Shown in pieces: positions 1 to 9,258 of a stretch of 64,000 nucleotides of DNA. The first letter of the stretch is position 1. Every line of letters begins with the position of its first letter. The stretch is from positions 77,978-141,977 of the forward strand of contig DHEF01000002.1 in the NCBI GenBank assembly GCA_002399735.1, in the 5' to 3' direction. The position numbers were made by a program, and so were the translations under genes. Origin of the DNA: Chitinophagaceae bacterium UBA4857. GTDB lineage: Bacteria > Bacteroidota > Bacteroidia > Chitinophagales > Chitinophagaceae. The notes under the pieces were generated by a model, which had not been told where the DNA came from, did not search any database, and saw only the letters and a program-made list of their open reading frames with translations.

Positions 1-980
1 AATTCGTATGCGGGTAACAGGTTGCTAATGGCTAATGCATAATTGTTTTGTTCAAGGTAAATATTTCCCAAACGGTTATAAATAAATACGACATTTCTAT
101 CGTCGCCTAATTTGTTGGCGTAATCCAATGCTTGCTGGTATAAAGTAATTGCTTTGCTTTGGTTTTTATTATAAGTCAGCTCATAATCGCCTTGCATATA
201 ATTACTCGTGTATAAAGCATCAAACTTTTGCACGTCACTTAAACTGGCACTATCAATCAATTGGTCAAGTTTGGTAATGGTACTTTTTATGCCGGTTGCA
301 TTTTTGGTCTGGCTGTAAATATCATAAAATAAGGAGTAGGCGGTAATTTGTAAAGGTGCTTTTAAACTATCAAATACTTTCTTCACTTTTTGTGCATATT
401 CAGTAGCTTTTTCCGGCATTTTAAGGCTCATATAATCGGTAGCCATATTGATATAAACCGTAGCCAGATTTGTATAGTTAACCGGTTGTAATTGCTCTAC
501 TATTTCAAGGGCTTGTAATCTATATTCCAAAGCTGTTTTAAAGTCGCCATTTACGTTGTAAATACTGCCAAGGTTGGATAGCAACATCATTTTTACCTTG
601 TTGCGCTGTGCATTGTCCTTTAATGTTTCTGCAACAGTAACTGCGCTATTAAATGCTTCTAATGCACCTGCCCAGTTATTTGTTTTTTTATAATAATTAC
701 CGGCAATATTGTAGGCTTGTATTTGCAGGGTAGGGTATTCACGTATGGTAGATAGTTGCTTTATACTATCCAGTGTAGCAATGCCCTTGGTAGCTTCCAG
801 CTTATGATTTAATAAATAGTTCACCCATTTTAATGCTCCATATATCCTAACACTGTCATTTTTTTCAACCTTAAAACTGTTTATCAGGCTGTCCTCATTC
901 ATGTTCTGGCTTTTAACCACGTACACCTTTGTACAAAGCAATACTATAAATAAACAGCGGATAATATGGTTGGGCCTCAT
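1..980 (-). CDS. TPR-repeat protein, probably the sensor part of a signalling protein (partial)
   Basis: An open frame runs for 326 codons on the minus strand from an ATG at 980 and is still open at the left edge, so the C-terminus is missing. The first 25 residues look like a signal peptide (hydrophobic LFIVLLC core). The rest is all helical. Repeats of TPR type are visible, the clearest near the edge (VVFIYNRLGNIYLEQNNYAL), with others around residues 105-150 and 165-200. In Bacteroidota such secreted or periplasmic TPR arrays usually precede a transmembrane helix and a histidine kinase or a LuxR-type HTH. The part that would show this lies outside the window, so the output domain is inference. 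Its start is about 150 bp from the divergent gene at 1133. Confidence 0.75.
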   Translation of the reverse strand, partial: MRPNHIIRCLFIVLLCTKVYVVKSQNMNEDSLINSFKVEKNDSVRIYGALKWVNYLLNHKLEATKGIATLDSIKQLSTIREYPTLQIQAYNIAGNYYKKTNNWAGALEAFNSAVTVAETLKDNAQRNKVKMMLLSNLGSIYNVNGDFKTALEYRLQALEIVEQLQPVNYTNLATVYINMATDYMSLKMPEKATEYAQKVKKVFDSLKAPLQITAYSLFYDIYSQTKNATGIKSTITKLDQLIDSASLSDVQKFDALYTSNYMQGDYELTYNKNQSKAITLYQQALDYANKLGDDRNVVFIYNRLGNIYLEQNNYALAISNLLPAYE

Positions 981-1132
981 GTAAAATATATTAATGAATA
1001 AAAATAGTTATTCTCTTCTCTATTTCATTACCTGCATTCAGGTATTTTTTTTACTGTTTTTTCATCTTGTTCAAGTATGGTTTCTGGCTATTGCAGGGGG
1101 TAGGTTTGTTGTACAATAAAGCTAAAACTAAC

Positions 1133-2365
1133 ATGAAAAATTTGGTGATTATTAAAATGGCTATCTGTCTTTTAGTAAGTGGTGTATTGCATGCGCAGGA
1201 CGGATCTGATAATAATAAGGCTGCCCGTTTATCGCCAAAAGAGTTTTCCATTCCTCCATCACCGGTGTTTGATTTAATGGGTGTGACGCCATCACAAGTA
1301 AACAAAACATCGGATATCAAAGATTTTAAAGTGGACTGGTCTTTCAAAGACTGGAAATTAAATCCTAATCTGGCTATACAATCGCAACCTATCTGGGAGA
1401 TTTTTTATAATCGAAAAAACCTGAGTCGTTACCAACAAGCTTCGCCATTAATGCGTAAGCTGGCATCTATCGATGTTTCGGTAGGTACTGTTCAGAATGA
1501 AGAAAGCGATCGTAGAATAGGTTTTGCCGTAAAGATGAATATCATTCGTGAGAAAGACCCTTTAATGGCAAAAGAATTATATGAAGATATTGACGGACGT
1601 TTTGCCGATGAAAAAACACAACTGACTGAACAATTAAAAGCGTTACAGATAAAACTGGATAGTACGAAGAATGTATTGGAGAAACCCGATTTACGTAACC
1701 AGATAAACAGTACCCGGGAAACGCTGCTTTCATTAAACAGCAGACGCATGGAAGAAATAAACGGCCGTGCCAGTGTTTTTGTAGTAGAAAACTGGAATGC
1801 TGCTTCTCTGGATATTGCTTTTGGTCGTGTGTACACTTATCAAACCGATAGTGCCGGCTCGTTACGAAAATTAAGACTGAACAGAAATACGGGTATGGGC
1901 CTATGGTTAAACGGTGGTGTGCCTATAGGTAAAAAGCTAATGTTATCCGGTTTGGCACGTATAACCAACTACGATGAACAAATTGATTTTTTATTAAGAA
2001 ATACCAATACGTTGGAAGAAGAAAATGCTACTGCCGTAGCCGAAAATAATATCTACTCCCTTGGTGTAAACCTGCGTTATGGCAGCCCTATCTACAGTTT
2101 TTTTGTTGAGTTTTTACACGAAAGCAAAACAACAAAATCTGCCGCTACAGCGCTACAAAAATCTTTCGATGAACCTACCGATATGGAGATAGTCAGCTCA
2201 TCGGTTAACTGGACCATTTTACATCCCAACAGTTTTACCATTGGTGGCGACTGGCGCATTGGCAAAAACCTGATGATTAATTATGGTATGCGTTGGGTAA
2301 TGGACAATAAAGGAAAAACACAAGCTTTCATTCCCGTTGCAGGCATTTCCTGCATGATGAGATAG
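1133..2365 (+). CDS. Secreted, probably outer-membrane barrel protein, unknown family
   Basis: 410 residues from the ATG at 1133, which places a good signal peptide (ends HAQ) at the N-terminus; an upstream in-frame ATG at 1067 would add a non-signal extension and is less likely. Residues about 160-215 form a charged coiled coil (DEKTQLTEQLKALQ and following). The C-terminal half alternates polar and aromatic/hydrophobic residues with repeated Gly turns (GMGLWLNGGVPIG, YSLGVNLRYGS), as in outer-membrane beta-barrels. I do not recognise a named family. It is 40 bp upstream of the cytolysin-like gene on the same strand, so they are probably co-transcribed and may work together in export, anchoring or protection. 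That link is inference from position only. Confidence 0.6.
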   Translation: MKNLVIIKMAICLLVSGVLHAQDGSDNNKAARLSPKEFSIPPSPVFDLMGVTPSQVNKTSDIKDFKVDWSFKDWKLNPNLAIQSQPIWEIFYNRKNLSRYQQASPLMRKLASIDVSVGTVQNEESDRRIGFAVKMNIIREKDPLMAKELYEDIDGRFADEKTQLTEQLKALQIKLDSTKNVLEKPDLRNQINSTRETLLSLNSRRMEEINGRASVFVVENWNAASLDIAFGRVYTYQTDSAGSLRKLRLNRNTGMGLWLNGGVPIGKKLMLSGLARITNYDEQIDFLLRNTNTLEEENATAVAENNIYSLGVNLRYGSPIYSFFVEFLHESKTTKSAATALQKSFDEPTDMEIVSSSVNWTILHPNSFTIGGDWRIGKNLMINYGMRWVMDNKGKTQAFIPVAGISCMMR

Positions 2366-2405
2366 TCAATAAATAACAAAAATATAAACCTTAAAAATTA
2401 CGTCT

Positions 2406-4202
2406 ATGAAATCGAAAGTGATGGCAAAGTTTGTTATAACAGTGTTGGTGTCCTGTATTGCCTGTAAAAGTGCTAATGCACAGATAAAACCTGTTACTAC
2501 AAAGCCTGTTGCAAATCTTACTTTACAAAAAAGATTCTTAAATCCTAAAATTCAGCCACAGTCTGCACAAGCTGCACAAAAACGCGGCGACATATTAAAC
2601 TCCCTTAAGTTTAATGGTAAAATTGTTAATAATAAAATTGCTTTATTACCTAAACCAAACGAAAATAAAACAGTACGTAATGGCCGAACCGTAGAAGTGG
2701 TGCCAAATGATGGCAATCTGGGTGTGGTAGAAACAAACGGTTCACAAAGTTCAACAACGCAGGATGGTTCTATCTGTACCATACAGCAAGTAACACTTAC
2801 TGCAGGTTTTAATGAACTAAATATAATGGAGCCATCGGCTGCAGAAATATGGCCCGGACGTATTATTAGTATATCCAGTATGGACGAAGGTGCTTACCAA
2901 ACATTCAATACTTATACCAGTCGTAAAGATTTAAAAATAGCATTGGTGTCTGCAGGTACATCACAAGCAAGCATAATGAGAACAATACCATCAAGCAATG
3001 TTACTCAAGGTAGTGTTATTGATCAGGTGAATAGTATAAAAAACAGTTTTGGTACCAATTCGTTTGGTAGCCAGGGGTGGATGTTTGATGATATACGTTA
3101 CACCAATATGGAGCAGTTTTCAATTGAAGCAGGATTGGGTGTATCAGTAGCTGCTATTAACTTGGATGTTAGGGCTTCATCATCAGTAAGCAGCGGTGTA
3201 AAAAAGAATAAAATTGTACTTAAGTTTTTAAGAGATGCATTTACCATAAAAGTTGATAATGATTTATCGGATGTGGTAGTGGCTGATAACCTGTCAAACA
3301 ACGCAGGTATTATTGCAACAGTAACGTATGGTTCATTTGGTATTGTGGAGATTGAGTCCGACTCTTCTTTCAGTAGTATAGAAGCCACATTGAATGCTGC
3401 TTTCCAGGCCGACCCAACAACGGCTATTGATGCAAACATGACACTTGAACAAAAGAAAACCATGAGCAGCTTGTCCATCCGCGGTATTTTTAAAGGTATT
3501 GACGGTAATCAAAACCTCAGAAATAACCTTTCATTAGATGGTGTAAGAAGAATACTTACTAATGATGTATCAAACTTTTCGGCTACTACACCGGTTGTAC
3601 CCATAGCATTTGGTATTAAGTCATTAAAAACCGGTGAAACAATGATGTTAAGAACTACCATGACTTACCCACGCAGAGATTGTGTGCCTTTGCCAGAAAA
3701 GCCGGCCGATATAAAAGTTAGAATAAAAATGATTGCATTTACTTGTCCCGAAGTAAATGATGGTCCTTTTAGTAACGATGAAGATATTTATGGTAAAATA
3801 ACCATTACGAACGGAACGCAAGTGCGTGATGTGTGGGATAAAGGAATGAGCAATAACGTTAAAGTGAAAAACTCAACCGTTCCTACCGATGCCGGCGCTT
3901 ATTCTTTAAATGGTCGTGCTACCGATTTTACTTTCACTATGCCTACTGATGCCGCATCACTGTCAAGAAATGAAATTACCGTTAAGGTACAATTATATGA
4001 CGAAGAGTGGGGAAAAGGCGTTCCTTATGAAGTTCGCACTATTAAAATTAAACACAAGGATATTTTTGCTGCTTTAAAAAGCCCCAACACCTTTCAGGGA
4101 AATATTGATTGGGATTCGGGTACATCCATGTTTAAAATAACTACAAACGAAAAAAATAACACGAATAAAATAGTTACCTGGTTCGATGTGTATGAAGATT
4201 GA
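2406..4202 (+). CDS. Cholesterol-dependent-cytolysin-like (thiol-activated cytolysin family) pore-forming protein
   Basis: 598 residues with an N-terminal signal peptide (ends NAQ). Several blocks fit the CDC core: a typical start LNSLKFNGK at 65-72, IWPGRIISI at 148-156 (CDC: YPGALL region), the first transmembrane-hairpin segment around 236-285 (EQFSIEAGLGVSVAAINLD, then KKNKIVLKFLRDAFTIKVD), and VTYGSFGIVEIES at 306-318 followed by an SSIEATLNAAFQ helix, matching the conserved YGR-VFVKLET block. The C-terminal ~150 residues do not contain the tryptophan-rich undecapeptide of Gram-positive CDCs and look like a different beta domain (cysteine at about 440, VQLYDEEWG, ending WFDVYED). This agrees with the CDC-like proteins described in Gram-negative bacteria, which may need a partner protein. 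A second start at codon 6 is possible. Confidence 0.75.
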   Translation: MKSKVMAKFVITVLVSCIACKSANAQIKPVTTKPVANLTLQKRFLNPKIQPQSAQAAQKRGDILNSLKFNGKIVNNKIALLPKPNENKTVRNGRTVEVVPNDGNLGVVETNGSQSSTTQDGSICTIQQVTLTAGFNELNIMEPSAAEIWPGRIISISSMDEGAYQTFNTYTSRKDLKIALVSAGTSQASIMRTIPSSNVTQGSVIDQVNSIKNSFGTNSFGSQGWMFDDIRYTNMEQFSIEAGLGVSVAAINLDVRASSSVSSGVKKNKIVLKFLRDAFTIKVDNDLSDVVVADNLSNNAGIIATVTYGSFGIVEIESDSSFSSIEATLNAAFQADPTTAIDANMTLEQKKTMSSLSIRGIFKGIDGNQNLRNNLSLDGVRRILTNDVSNFSATTPVVPIAFGIKSLKTGETMMLRTTMTYPRRDCVPLPEKPADIKVRIKMIAFTCPEVNDGPFSNDEDIYGKITITNGTQVRDVWDKGMSNNVKVKNSTVPTDAGAYSLNGRATDFTFTMPTDAASLSRNEITVKVQLYDEEWGKGVPYEVRTIKIKHKDIFAALKSPNTFQGNIDWDSGTSMFKITTNEKNNTNKIVTWFDVYED

Positions 4203-4234
4203 TCTGATTAAGAAATTATTTTAGTAGTACTTAA

Positions 4235-4266
4235 AGGCTATGCTCATTTTTGAGGTAGCCTTTTTG
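4235..4266 (+). terminator. Terminator after the cytolysin-like gene
   Basis: AGGCTA...TAGCCT stem with an inner CTCA/TGAG helix, followed by a TTTTTGTTTT run, 33 bp after the stop codon at 4202. Confidence 0.7.
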
Positions 4267-4289
4267 TTTTAAATTATTTTTGTGTTACC

Positions 4290-4411
4290 GGCTGTAGTGC
4301 TATTATCAACGTCCCTTGTTTTTAACCCCGAGCTGGCCTTGTGTGTTTGCTACGGGGCGTCGCACTCTTGTACGTTCAGTAATGCTATTGGGCAATCTGC
4401 AAGTATCCAAT
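4290..4411 (+). repeat. Dispersed intergenic repeat, copy 1
   Basis: Shares blocks with the copies listed at 6660, 11998, 13958, 17176, 20570, 28672, 29815, 35745, 43198 and 62316: a ctgtagtgctattatcaacg-like head, the sub-block ccccgagctggccttgtg, then gcgtcgcactcttgtac and aatgctattgggcaat. It fills most of the 333 bp gap before bshC; I see no gene in that gap. Confidence 0.6.
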
Positions 4412-4535
4412 ATTGAGGCACATTCCCATTTTCAAATTATGCAATCACCAAATTAATTTATTTGCTAAACTTTTTATAATGGTTTTGTGTTACTAACGCA
4501 AACTATCGTTTGGTTCCTTAATTTTGCTGCCTGCT

Positions 4536-6137
4536 ATGGATTGTACTTCAACAAAGCTGTCATTTAAACAAACCGGGTATTTTTCGGCCATTGTTAATCA
4601 TTATTTACAGGATGATCCTGCATTAAAGCCGTTTTATAACTTACGCCCTGATGTAGAAGGGGTAAAACAAGCCATTGAAAACAGGCTGGCATTTAATACC
4701 AATCGCCAGTTGCTATTAGCAGGTTTGCAGCAGCAGTACAAGGGCATTAACAAAACAGTTGAGCTGGAGAAAAACCTGGAACTGTTACAGCAACCCACCA
4801 CTTTTACAATAACCACAGCACATCAACCCAATATTTTCACGGGGCCTTTATATTTTTTGTATAAAATTATTCATGCCATCCGTTTAGCCGATAGTTGCAA
4901 AATCTTATTCCCACAATACGATTTTGTACCGGTGTATTATATGGGTAGCGAAGATGCCGATTTGGAAGAGTTAGGTCATTACTTTGTTAATGGAAAAAAA
5001 TACAACTGGCATACAAAACAAACCGGTGCTGTAGGTAAAATGCTGATAGATGATAATCTATTGGCATTGTTAAACGAAACTGCCAGTCAGGTTGGCGTAC
5101 AATTATACGGCAAAGAAATAATCGATATACTGGAAGCCGCATACAACAAAGGTGTTACGATACAGCAGGCTACCCTAAATTTAGTAAATGTCTTATTTGG
5201 CAGGTATGGCTTAGTAGTATTGGTGCCCGATAATCCTTTGTTTAAGCAACAGATGGTATCTGTATTCAAAGACGATTTATTGCAACATACTGCTTTGCCG
5301 CTGGTACAACAAACGGGCAAAGCATTAACCGAAGCAGGTTATAAAGAGCAGGCACATCCCCGGGAAATAAATCTGTTTTACCTGGCAGATGGTATTAGAA
5401 ACCGGATTGAAAAAACAGAAACGGGTTTTAAGGTTGTTGATACCGATTTGCAATTTACACAGGATGAGTTATTGCAAGAATTGGAACAATACCCCGAAAA
5501 TTTTAGTCCCAATGTAATTTTAAGGGGTATTATGCAGGAGACTATTCTTCCTAATATTTTATTTGTTGGCGGTGGTGGTGAGTTGGCTTACTGGTTGCAA
5601 TTACAAAAAGTATTTGAACAGTATAAAGTTCCTTTCCCTATTTTGCTTTTGCGTAATTCCTTTTTGTTAATTGACAAGCAACAGGAAATAAGATTAGAAA
5701 AATTAGGATTAAGCCGTGCCGATTTATTTTTATCAGAAACGGATGTAGTAAACTTACTGGTTAAAAGAAGTACGGAAAATAATTTAAGTCTGGCAAATGC
5801 TTTACAGCAATTAAGTACAGAGTATGATGCCATAAAAGAGCAGGCTACTGCTATAGACAGTACCTTGGCTAAACATGTAGAGGCGTTGAAAACAATTGCC
5901 CTGCAGAAAATTGAAAAGCTGGAGAAAAAAATGTTACGTGCAGAAAAACGAAAGTTTGAAGCTACACAACACCAGGTAACACAATTAAAAGCAGCACTTT
6001 TTCCTAATAATAATTTACAGGAAAGGGTAGAAAATTTTATATCCTTATACGCCCAATATGGTACCGAGTTAATACAACAGCTTTACCAGCATTCACCGGC
6101 ATTGGAAAGTGAATTTGTAATTGTTCAGGTACAATAA
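4536..6137 (+). CDS. bshC: Bacillithiol biosynthesis cysteine-adding enzyme BshC
   Basis: 533 residues from the ATG at 4536, preferred over a TTG four codons upstream. The length matches BshC. Family blocks include the AHQPNIFTGPLYFLYKI stretch near residue 95, MGSEDADLEELGHYFVNGK near 140, and a central ALRG-type nucleotide-fold region with FVGGGGELAYWLQL near 345. The C-terminal region (about 440-500) is a long coiled coil (KIEKLEKKMLRAEKRKFE). BshC adds cysteine to glucosaminyl-malate in the last step of bacillithiol synthesis, a low-molecular-weight thiol known in Firmicutes and many Bacteroidota. No other bsh gene is in the window and the gene stands alone, convergent with the CBS protein gene 2 bp away. 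Confidence 0.93.
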   Translation: MDCTSTKLSFKQTGYFSAIVNHYLQDDPALKPFYNLRPDVEGVKQAIENRLAFNTNRQLLLAGLQQQYKGINKTVELEKNLELLQQPTTFTITTAHQPNIFTGPLYFLYKIIHAIRLADSCKILFPQYDFVPVYYMGSEDADLEELGHYFVNGKKYNWHTKQTGAVGKMLIDDNLLALLNETASQVGVQLYGKEIIDILEAAYNKGVTIQQATLNLVNVLFGRYGLVVLVPDNPLFKQQMVSVFKDDLLQHTALPLVQQTGKALTEAGYKEQAHPREINLFYLADGIRNRIEKTETGFKVVDTDLQFTQDELLQELEQYPENFSPNVILRGIMQETILPNILFVGGGGELAYWLQLQKVFEQYKVPFPILLLRNSFLLIDKQQEIRLEKLGLSRADLFLSETDVVNLLVKRSTENNLSLANALQQLSTEYDAIKEQATAIDSTLAKHVEALKTIALQKIEKLEKKMLRAEKRKFEATQHQVTQLKAALFPNNNLQERVENFISLYAQYGTELIQQLYQHSPALESEFVIVQVQ

Positions 6138-6139
6138 TT

Positions 6140-6568
6140 TTATTGTTGAATATAGTTCTGTAAATGGTCGATGGTTTCTTTTTGTGCCAGAATGGTTTCT
6201 TTTACCACATCGCTCATAGAAATAATACCTACTATTTGATTGTTTTCAAATACCGGCATATAACGAATATGCTGATCGGTCATAAGTTGCATACAATGCT
6301 CAATGGTGTCGTTAGGGCTTACCCGTGGTAAGTCATCCGACATAATTTCGGCCACTTTTGTTTCAGAGGAGTTTTTACCTTTTAATATAACTTTTCTCGA
6401 GTAATCTCTTTCGGTCATAATACCTAGGTATGCACCGTTTTCCAGTACTATTACCGAGCCTATATTACTTTCGGCCATAAATTTGAGTGCTTCCACTACG
6501 GTAGTATCTGGATTAACGGAAGCAATGTTTTTGCCTTTGCGGGATAAAACAGCGGAAACTTTTTTCAT
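6140..6568 (-). CDS. CBS-domain pair protein
   Basis: 142 residues from the ATG at 6568: MKKVSAVLSRKGKNI. Two CBS motifs cover almost the whole protein: residues about 10-65 (VVEALKFMAESNIGSVIVLENGAYLGIMTERDYSRKV) and 75-130 (IEHCMQLMTDQHIRYMPVFENNQIVGIISMSDVVKE). Stand-alone CBS pairs bind adenosyl ligands and regulate partners. The partner here is not known. The frame stays open upstream to 6745, but that stretch is encoded by an AT-rich spacer and a dispersed repeat copy, so the longer version is unlikely to be the native start. Confidence 0.88.
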   Translation of the reverse strand: MKKVSAVLSRKGKNIASVNPDTTVVEALKFMAESNIGSVIVLENGAYLGIMTERDYSRKVILKGKNSSETKVAEIMSDDLPRVSPNDTIEHCMQLMTDQHIRYMPVFENNQIVGIISMSDVVKETILAQKETIDHLQNYIQQ

Positions 6569-6659
6569 ATGCAGCGAGGTTTTAGTTAACTGAATATACT
6601 GAAAAATTATCGAACAGAGAATAATTTGAAAATTTGATGATTTGGTTATTTGATAATGA

Positions 6660-6950
6660 GGCATTGTTGTATAAACACAGCTACTTGCAAAATGCTCAAT
6701 ATAATTACCGGAGGCACCGCCGATAAATCGGGATGCACCTTGCACAATGCTGAGTAATGTTACTCACGACAAATGTCGGGGCTTAGGCAGGTTTCTCCGA
6801 TTAAAATACGGAGTACTGCAAAATGGCCAATAGAATTAATACAGTACCACCGACGAGTCGGGGTGCACCTTGCACAATGCTGAGTAAAGTTACAGGTGCA
6901 CAAGAGTGCGACGCAACAAAAGTCCAATCAAGGGAGGGACGTTGGTTAAC
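6660..6950 (-). repeat. Dispersed intergenic repeat, copy 2 (partly duplicated unit)
   Basis: On the minus strand this reads gcgtcgcactcttgtgcacc, then gcattgtgcaaggtgcaccc and gactcgtcggtggtac. The block cagcattgtgcaaggtgca occurs twice about 130 bp apart, so at least part of the unit is duplicated in tandem. It fills most of the gap between the CBS gene (start 6568) and purE (end 7005), together with an AT-rich spacer of CAAATNATCAAAT type. No gene is visible there. Confidence 0.6.
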
Positions 6951-7004
6951 AAAAACTAATTAATGAACTTAGGTTTTTAAAGCTCATTTTGGGTTTGGGG
7001 TAAA

Positions 7005-7517
7005 CTATTTATCAAACCCGTTCGTAAAACTGGCTTGTAATTTTTCAGCCTTGGCCAATACTTCGTTTTGTAAATTGGTTTTGTAAGTCTGAATAGCTTG
7101 TGCAACAGTTTCATTGCTGCTGCCAATAATTTGTGCTGCTAATATGCCGGCATTTTTACCACCATTTAAAGCAACCGTAGCAACGGGCACACCCGAAGGC
7201 ATTTGTAAAATTGATAAAACCGAATCCCAACCATCAATGCTGTTGGAAGATTTTACAGGAACGCCAATTACAGGCAATGTAGTAATAGACGCTACCATGC
7301 CCGGCAAATGCGCAGCACCACCGGCACCGGCAATAATAACTTTTAAACCTCGGGAAGCTGCACCTGTAGCGTAATCCATTAAACGTTGCGGCGTGCGATG
7401 GGCCGATACAATAGTTAGTTCAAAGGGAATATTAAACTCCTTTAATATGTCGGCAGCAGGTTGCATAACCGGTAAATCGCTATCACTGCCCATAATAATA
7501 CCAACTTGTATACTCAT
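7005..7517 (-). CDS. purE: N5-carboxyaminoimidazole ribonucleotide mutase, PurE class I
   Basis: 170 residues, the usual length. The N-terminal GIIMGSDSDLPVM, SAHRTPQRL near residue 40 and the glycine-rich AGAGGAAHLPGMVAS near 70 are PurE active-site and phosphate-binding signatures, followed by PVIGVPVKS and SILQMPSGVPVATVA. It catalyses rearrangement of N5-CAIR to CAIR in purine synthesis. purK is not adjacent in this window. The gene sits 160 bp downstream of the NAD(P)HX repair gene on the same strand. Confidence 0.96.
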   Translation of the reverse strand: MSIQVGIIMGSDSDLPVMQPAADILKEFNIPFELTIVSAHRTPQRLMDYATGAASRGLKVIIAGAGGAAHLPGMVASITTLPVIGVPVKSSNSIDGWDSVLSILQMPSGVPVATVALNGGKNAGILAAQIIGSSNETVAQAIQTYKTNLQNEVLAKAEKLQASFTNGFDK

Positions 7518-7578
7518 GGTGCAAAGAAAAGAAAAGAATCAGATACAATTGTTATGTTCGGAATGATTTTAAAAAATT

Positions 7579-7595
7579 ATGTCAGGCTGAGCCTG
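7579..7595. repeat. Palindromic 17-bp repeat of the gtcaggctgagc type
   Basis: A 17-base palindrome (GTCAGGCT-G-AGCCTGAC) lies in the gap between the nnr and purE genes. Related sequences occur at about 7638 (gtcaagctcaggg) and at 14126-14147 (gtcaagctcagcctgac). It could form a small hairpin in RNA on either strand. Confidence 0.6.
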
Positions 7596-7679
7596 ACAAA
7601 TCCCGCGGGGAGTTTTTGTTGTGCTGCGTGGCCCTTTGTCAAGCTCAGGGCAACAACGTTTAATTAATTGGAATCTCTG

Positions 7680-9191
7680 TTATTGTGCTGCAACCTGCTT
7701 AAATGCCTGGGGCAGGTAGTTGATAATATCACCGGCATTCATGGCTTCCATGCTTAAATTTTTAGCGGCATAATCGCCACTTAGGCCGTGTAAATAAACA
7801 CCTAAAATGGCGGCATGTTCCGGTGTATAACCTTGTGCCAGTAATGATGTAAGTATGCCGGTAAGTACATCGCCGCTACCTGCAGTAGCCATGCCTGCAT
7901 TGCCGGTACTGTTATAAAACCCTTTACCATTGGGTGTAGCCATAAAGCTGTGTCGGCCTTTTACAACAATAAAGCATTGCAGCGAAATGGCTTTTTGCAA
8001 TGCTAATTCCTGTTGCGCAAAATTGTTGTCAGTGTTGCCAAATAAACGTTCAAACTCTTTTGGGTGTGGGGTTAGGATGCTGTTGGCAGGTATTGAAGTA
8101 TACCAATCAGGTTGCTGGGCTAATATATTTAAAGCATCTGCATCAATAACCATGGGCTTTTTATACTGGTGCAAAAGCTGGTAAAAGGCTTTTATAGTTT
8201 GTGGATGTGTGCCTAAACCCGGGCCAATGCCAATGGCAGAATAGGCATCTGTGTTTAGTTGCAAATTAGTAATGTGTAGCCGGCCCTCATCAGTAATGGT
8301 CATTGCTTCCGGTACTGTTGTTTGTAAAATGTTATAACCACCGGCAACGGTGTAACAGGTGAGCAAACCAATGCCCGAGCGTAAAGCCGCTTTGGCCGAC
8401 AATACAGCGGCGCCACTTTTACCATGACTGCCGGCAATCAGCAAACCATGGCCGTAGGTGCCTTTATGTGCAAATAATTTACGTGGCTTATAAATGTTTT
8501 TTATAAGTGCCGCATCAATAATATCAAAATGGGTTGCGGTATTGTTATAATAATCCGGGTGTAAACCAATGGGTAAAATATGTACTTCTCCGGTTGCTTT
8601 TGCATTATCGGCCATTAATAAAGCCCGTTTGTAAGTTTGCAGGCTAAGCGTATGGGTGGCATGTATGCAGGTGCTGTTTTTCGTAGGTGCATCGGCATAT
8701 AAACCACTGGGCATATCAATAGCCACAATAGTATTGGTAAGGCTGTTTAAATAATCAAACAGTGCAGCTGTAATACCGGTTACCGGTCTGTTAGTGCCGG
8801 TGCCTAAAATAGCATCTATAATAATACTGTCGGTTGCAATTAGGGGTAAATCTTCCGGCTGTTGTATATAATGAATAATGTTTGGGTACAACAATTTTAA
8901 GCGTTCCAGGTTTTGTTTAAAATCCTGTGAGCCCTCCTTATCCGTTTGTAATATGTGTACGGCCACAACACAGCCATTGTCTGATAATAATCTTGCAATC
9001 GCCAAACCATCACCTCCATTATTACCCATGCCACAAAAAATGGTGAAATGTTGGTTATTAGTAAAAGTTTGCTGTAACCATTGGGTACAAACCGTGGCAG
9101 CCCTTTCCATCAGGTCAATGGGGGCAATAGGTTCGTATTGTATGGTGAAATTATCCCAGTCTTTTATTTGACCGGATGTGAAAACTTTCAT
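7680..9191 (-). CDS. nnr: Bifunctional NAD(P)H-hydrate epimerase / ADP-dependent NAD(P)H-hydrate dehydratase
   Basis: 503 residues, the typical two-domain length. The N-terminal YjeF_N epimerase domain (about 1-215) has GNNGGDGLAIARLL near 53 and the acidic AILGTGTNRPV near 128. The C-terminal ribokinase-like dehydratase domain (about 225-500) has AGSHGKSGAAVLSAKAALRSG, GIGPGLG, the HPKEFERL block and the catalytic NAGMATAGSGDVLTGIL motif near 435. The enzyme repairs hydrated NADH/NADPH. Nothing unusual is visible; it may share a transcript with purE. Confidence 0.95.
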   Translation of the reverse strand: MKVFTSGQIKDWDNFTIQYEPIAPIDLMERAATVCTQWLQQTFTNNQHFTIFCGMGNNGGDGLAIARLLSDNGCVVAVHILQTDKEGSQDFKQNLERLKLLYPNIIHYIQQPEDLPLIATDSIIIDAILGTGTNRPVTGITAALFDYLNSLTNTIVAIDMPSGLYADAPTKNSTCIHATHTLSLQTYKRALLMADNAKATGEVHILPIGLHPDYYNNTATHFDIIDAALIKNIYKPRKLFAHKGTYGHGLLIAGSHGKSGAAVLSAKAALRSGIGLLTCYTVAGGYNILQTTVPEAMTITDEGRLHITNLQLNTDAYSAIGIGPGLGTHPQTIKAFYQLLHQYKKPMVIDADALNILAQQPDWYTSIPANSILTPHPKEFERLFGNTDNNFAQQELALQKAISLQCFIVVKGRHSFMATPNGKGFYNSTGNAGMATAGSGDVLTGILTSLLAQGYTPEHAAILGVYLHGLSGDYAAKNLSMEAMNAGDIINYLPQAFKQVAAQ

Positions 9192-9258
9192 ACCGGTAAT
9201 TTAAGCAATTTATAAATTAGTTTAAGATGGATTTTACCCGCAGCCACAGAGATTTAAA

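Noticed and set aside
6569..6745. Extended start of the CBS-domain protein
   Set aside because: Encoded by an AT-rich spacer and a dispersed repeat; the family domain begins right after the ATG at 6568.
7114..7374. Open frame opposite purE
   Set aside because: Antisense shadow of a well-supported conserved gene.
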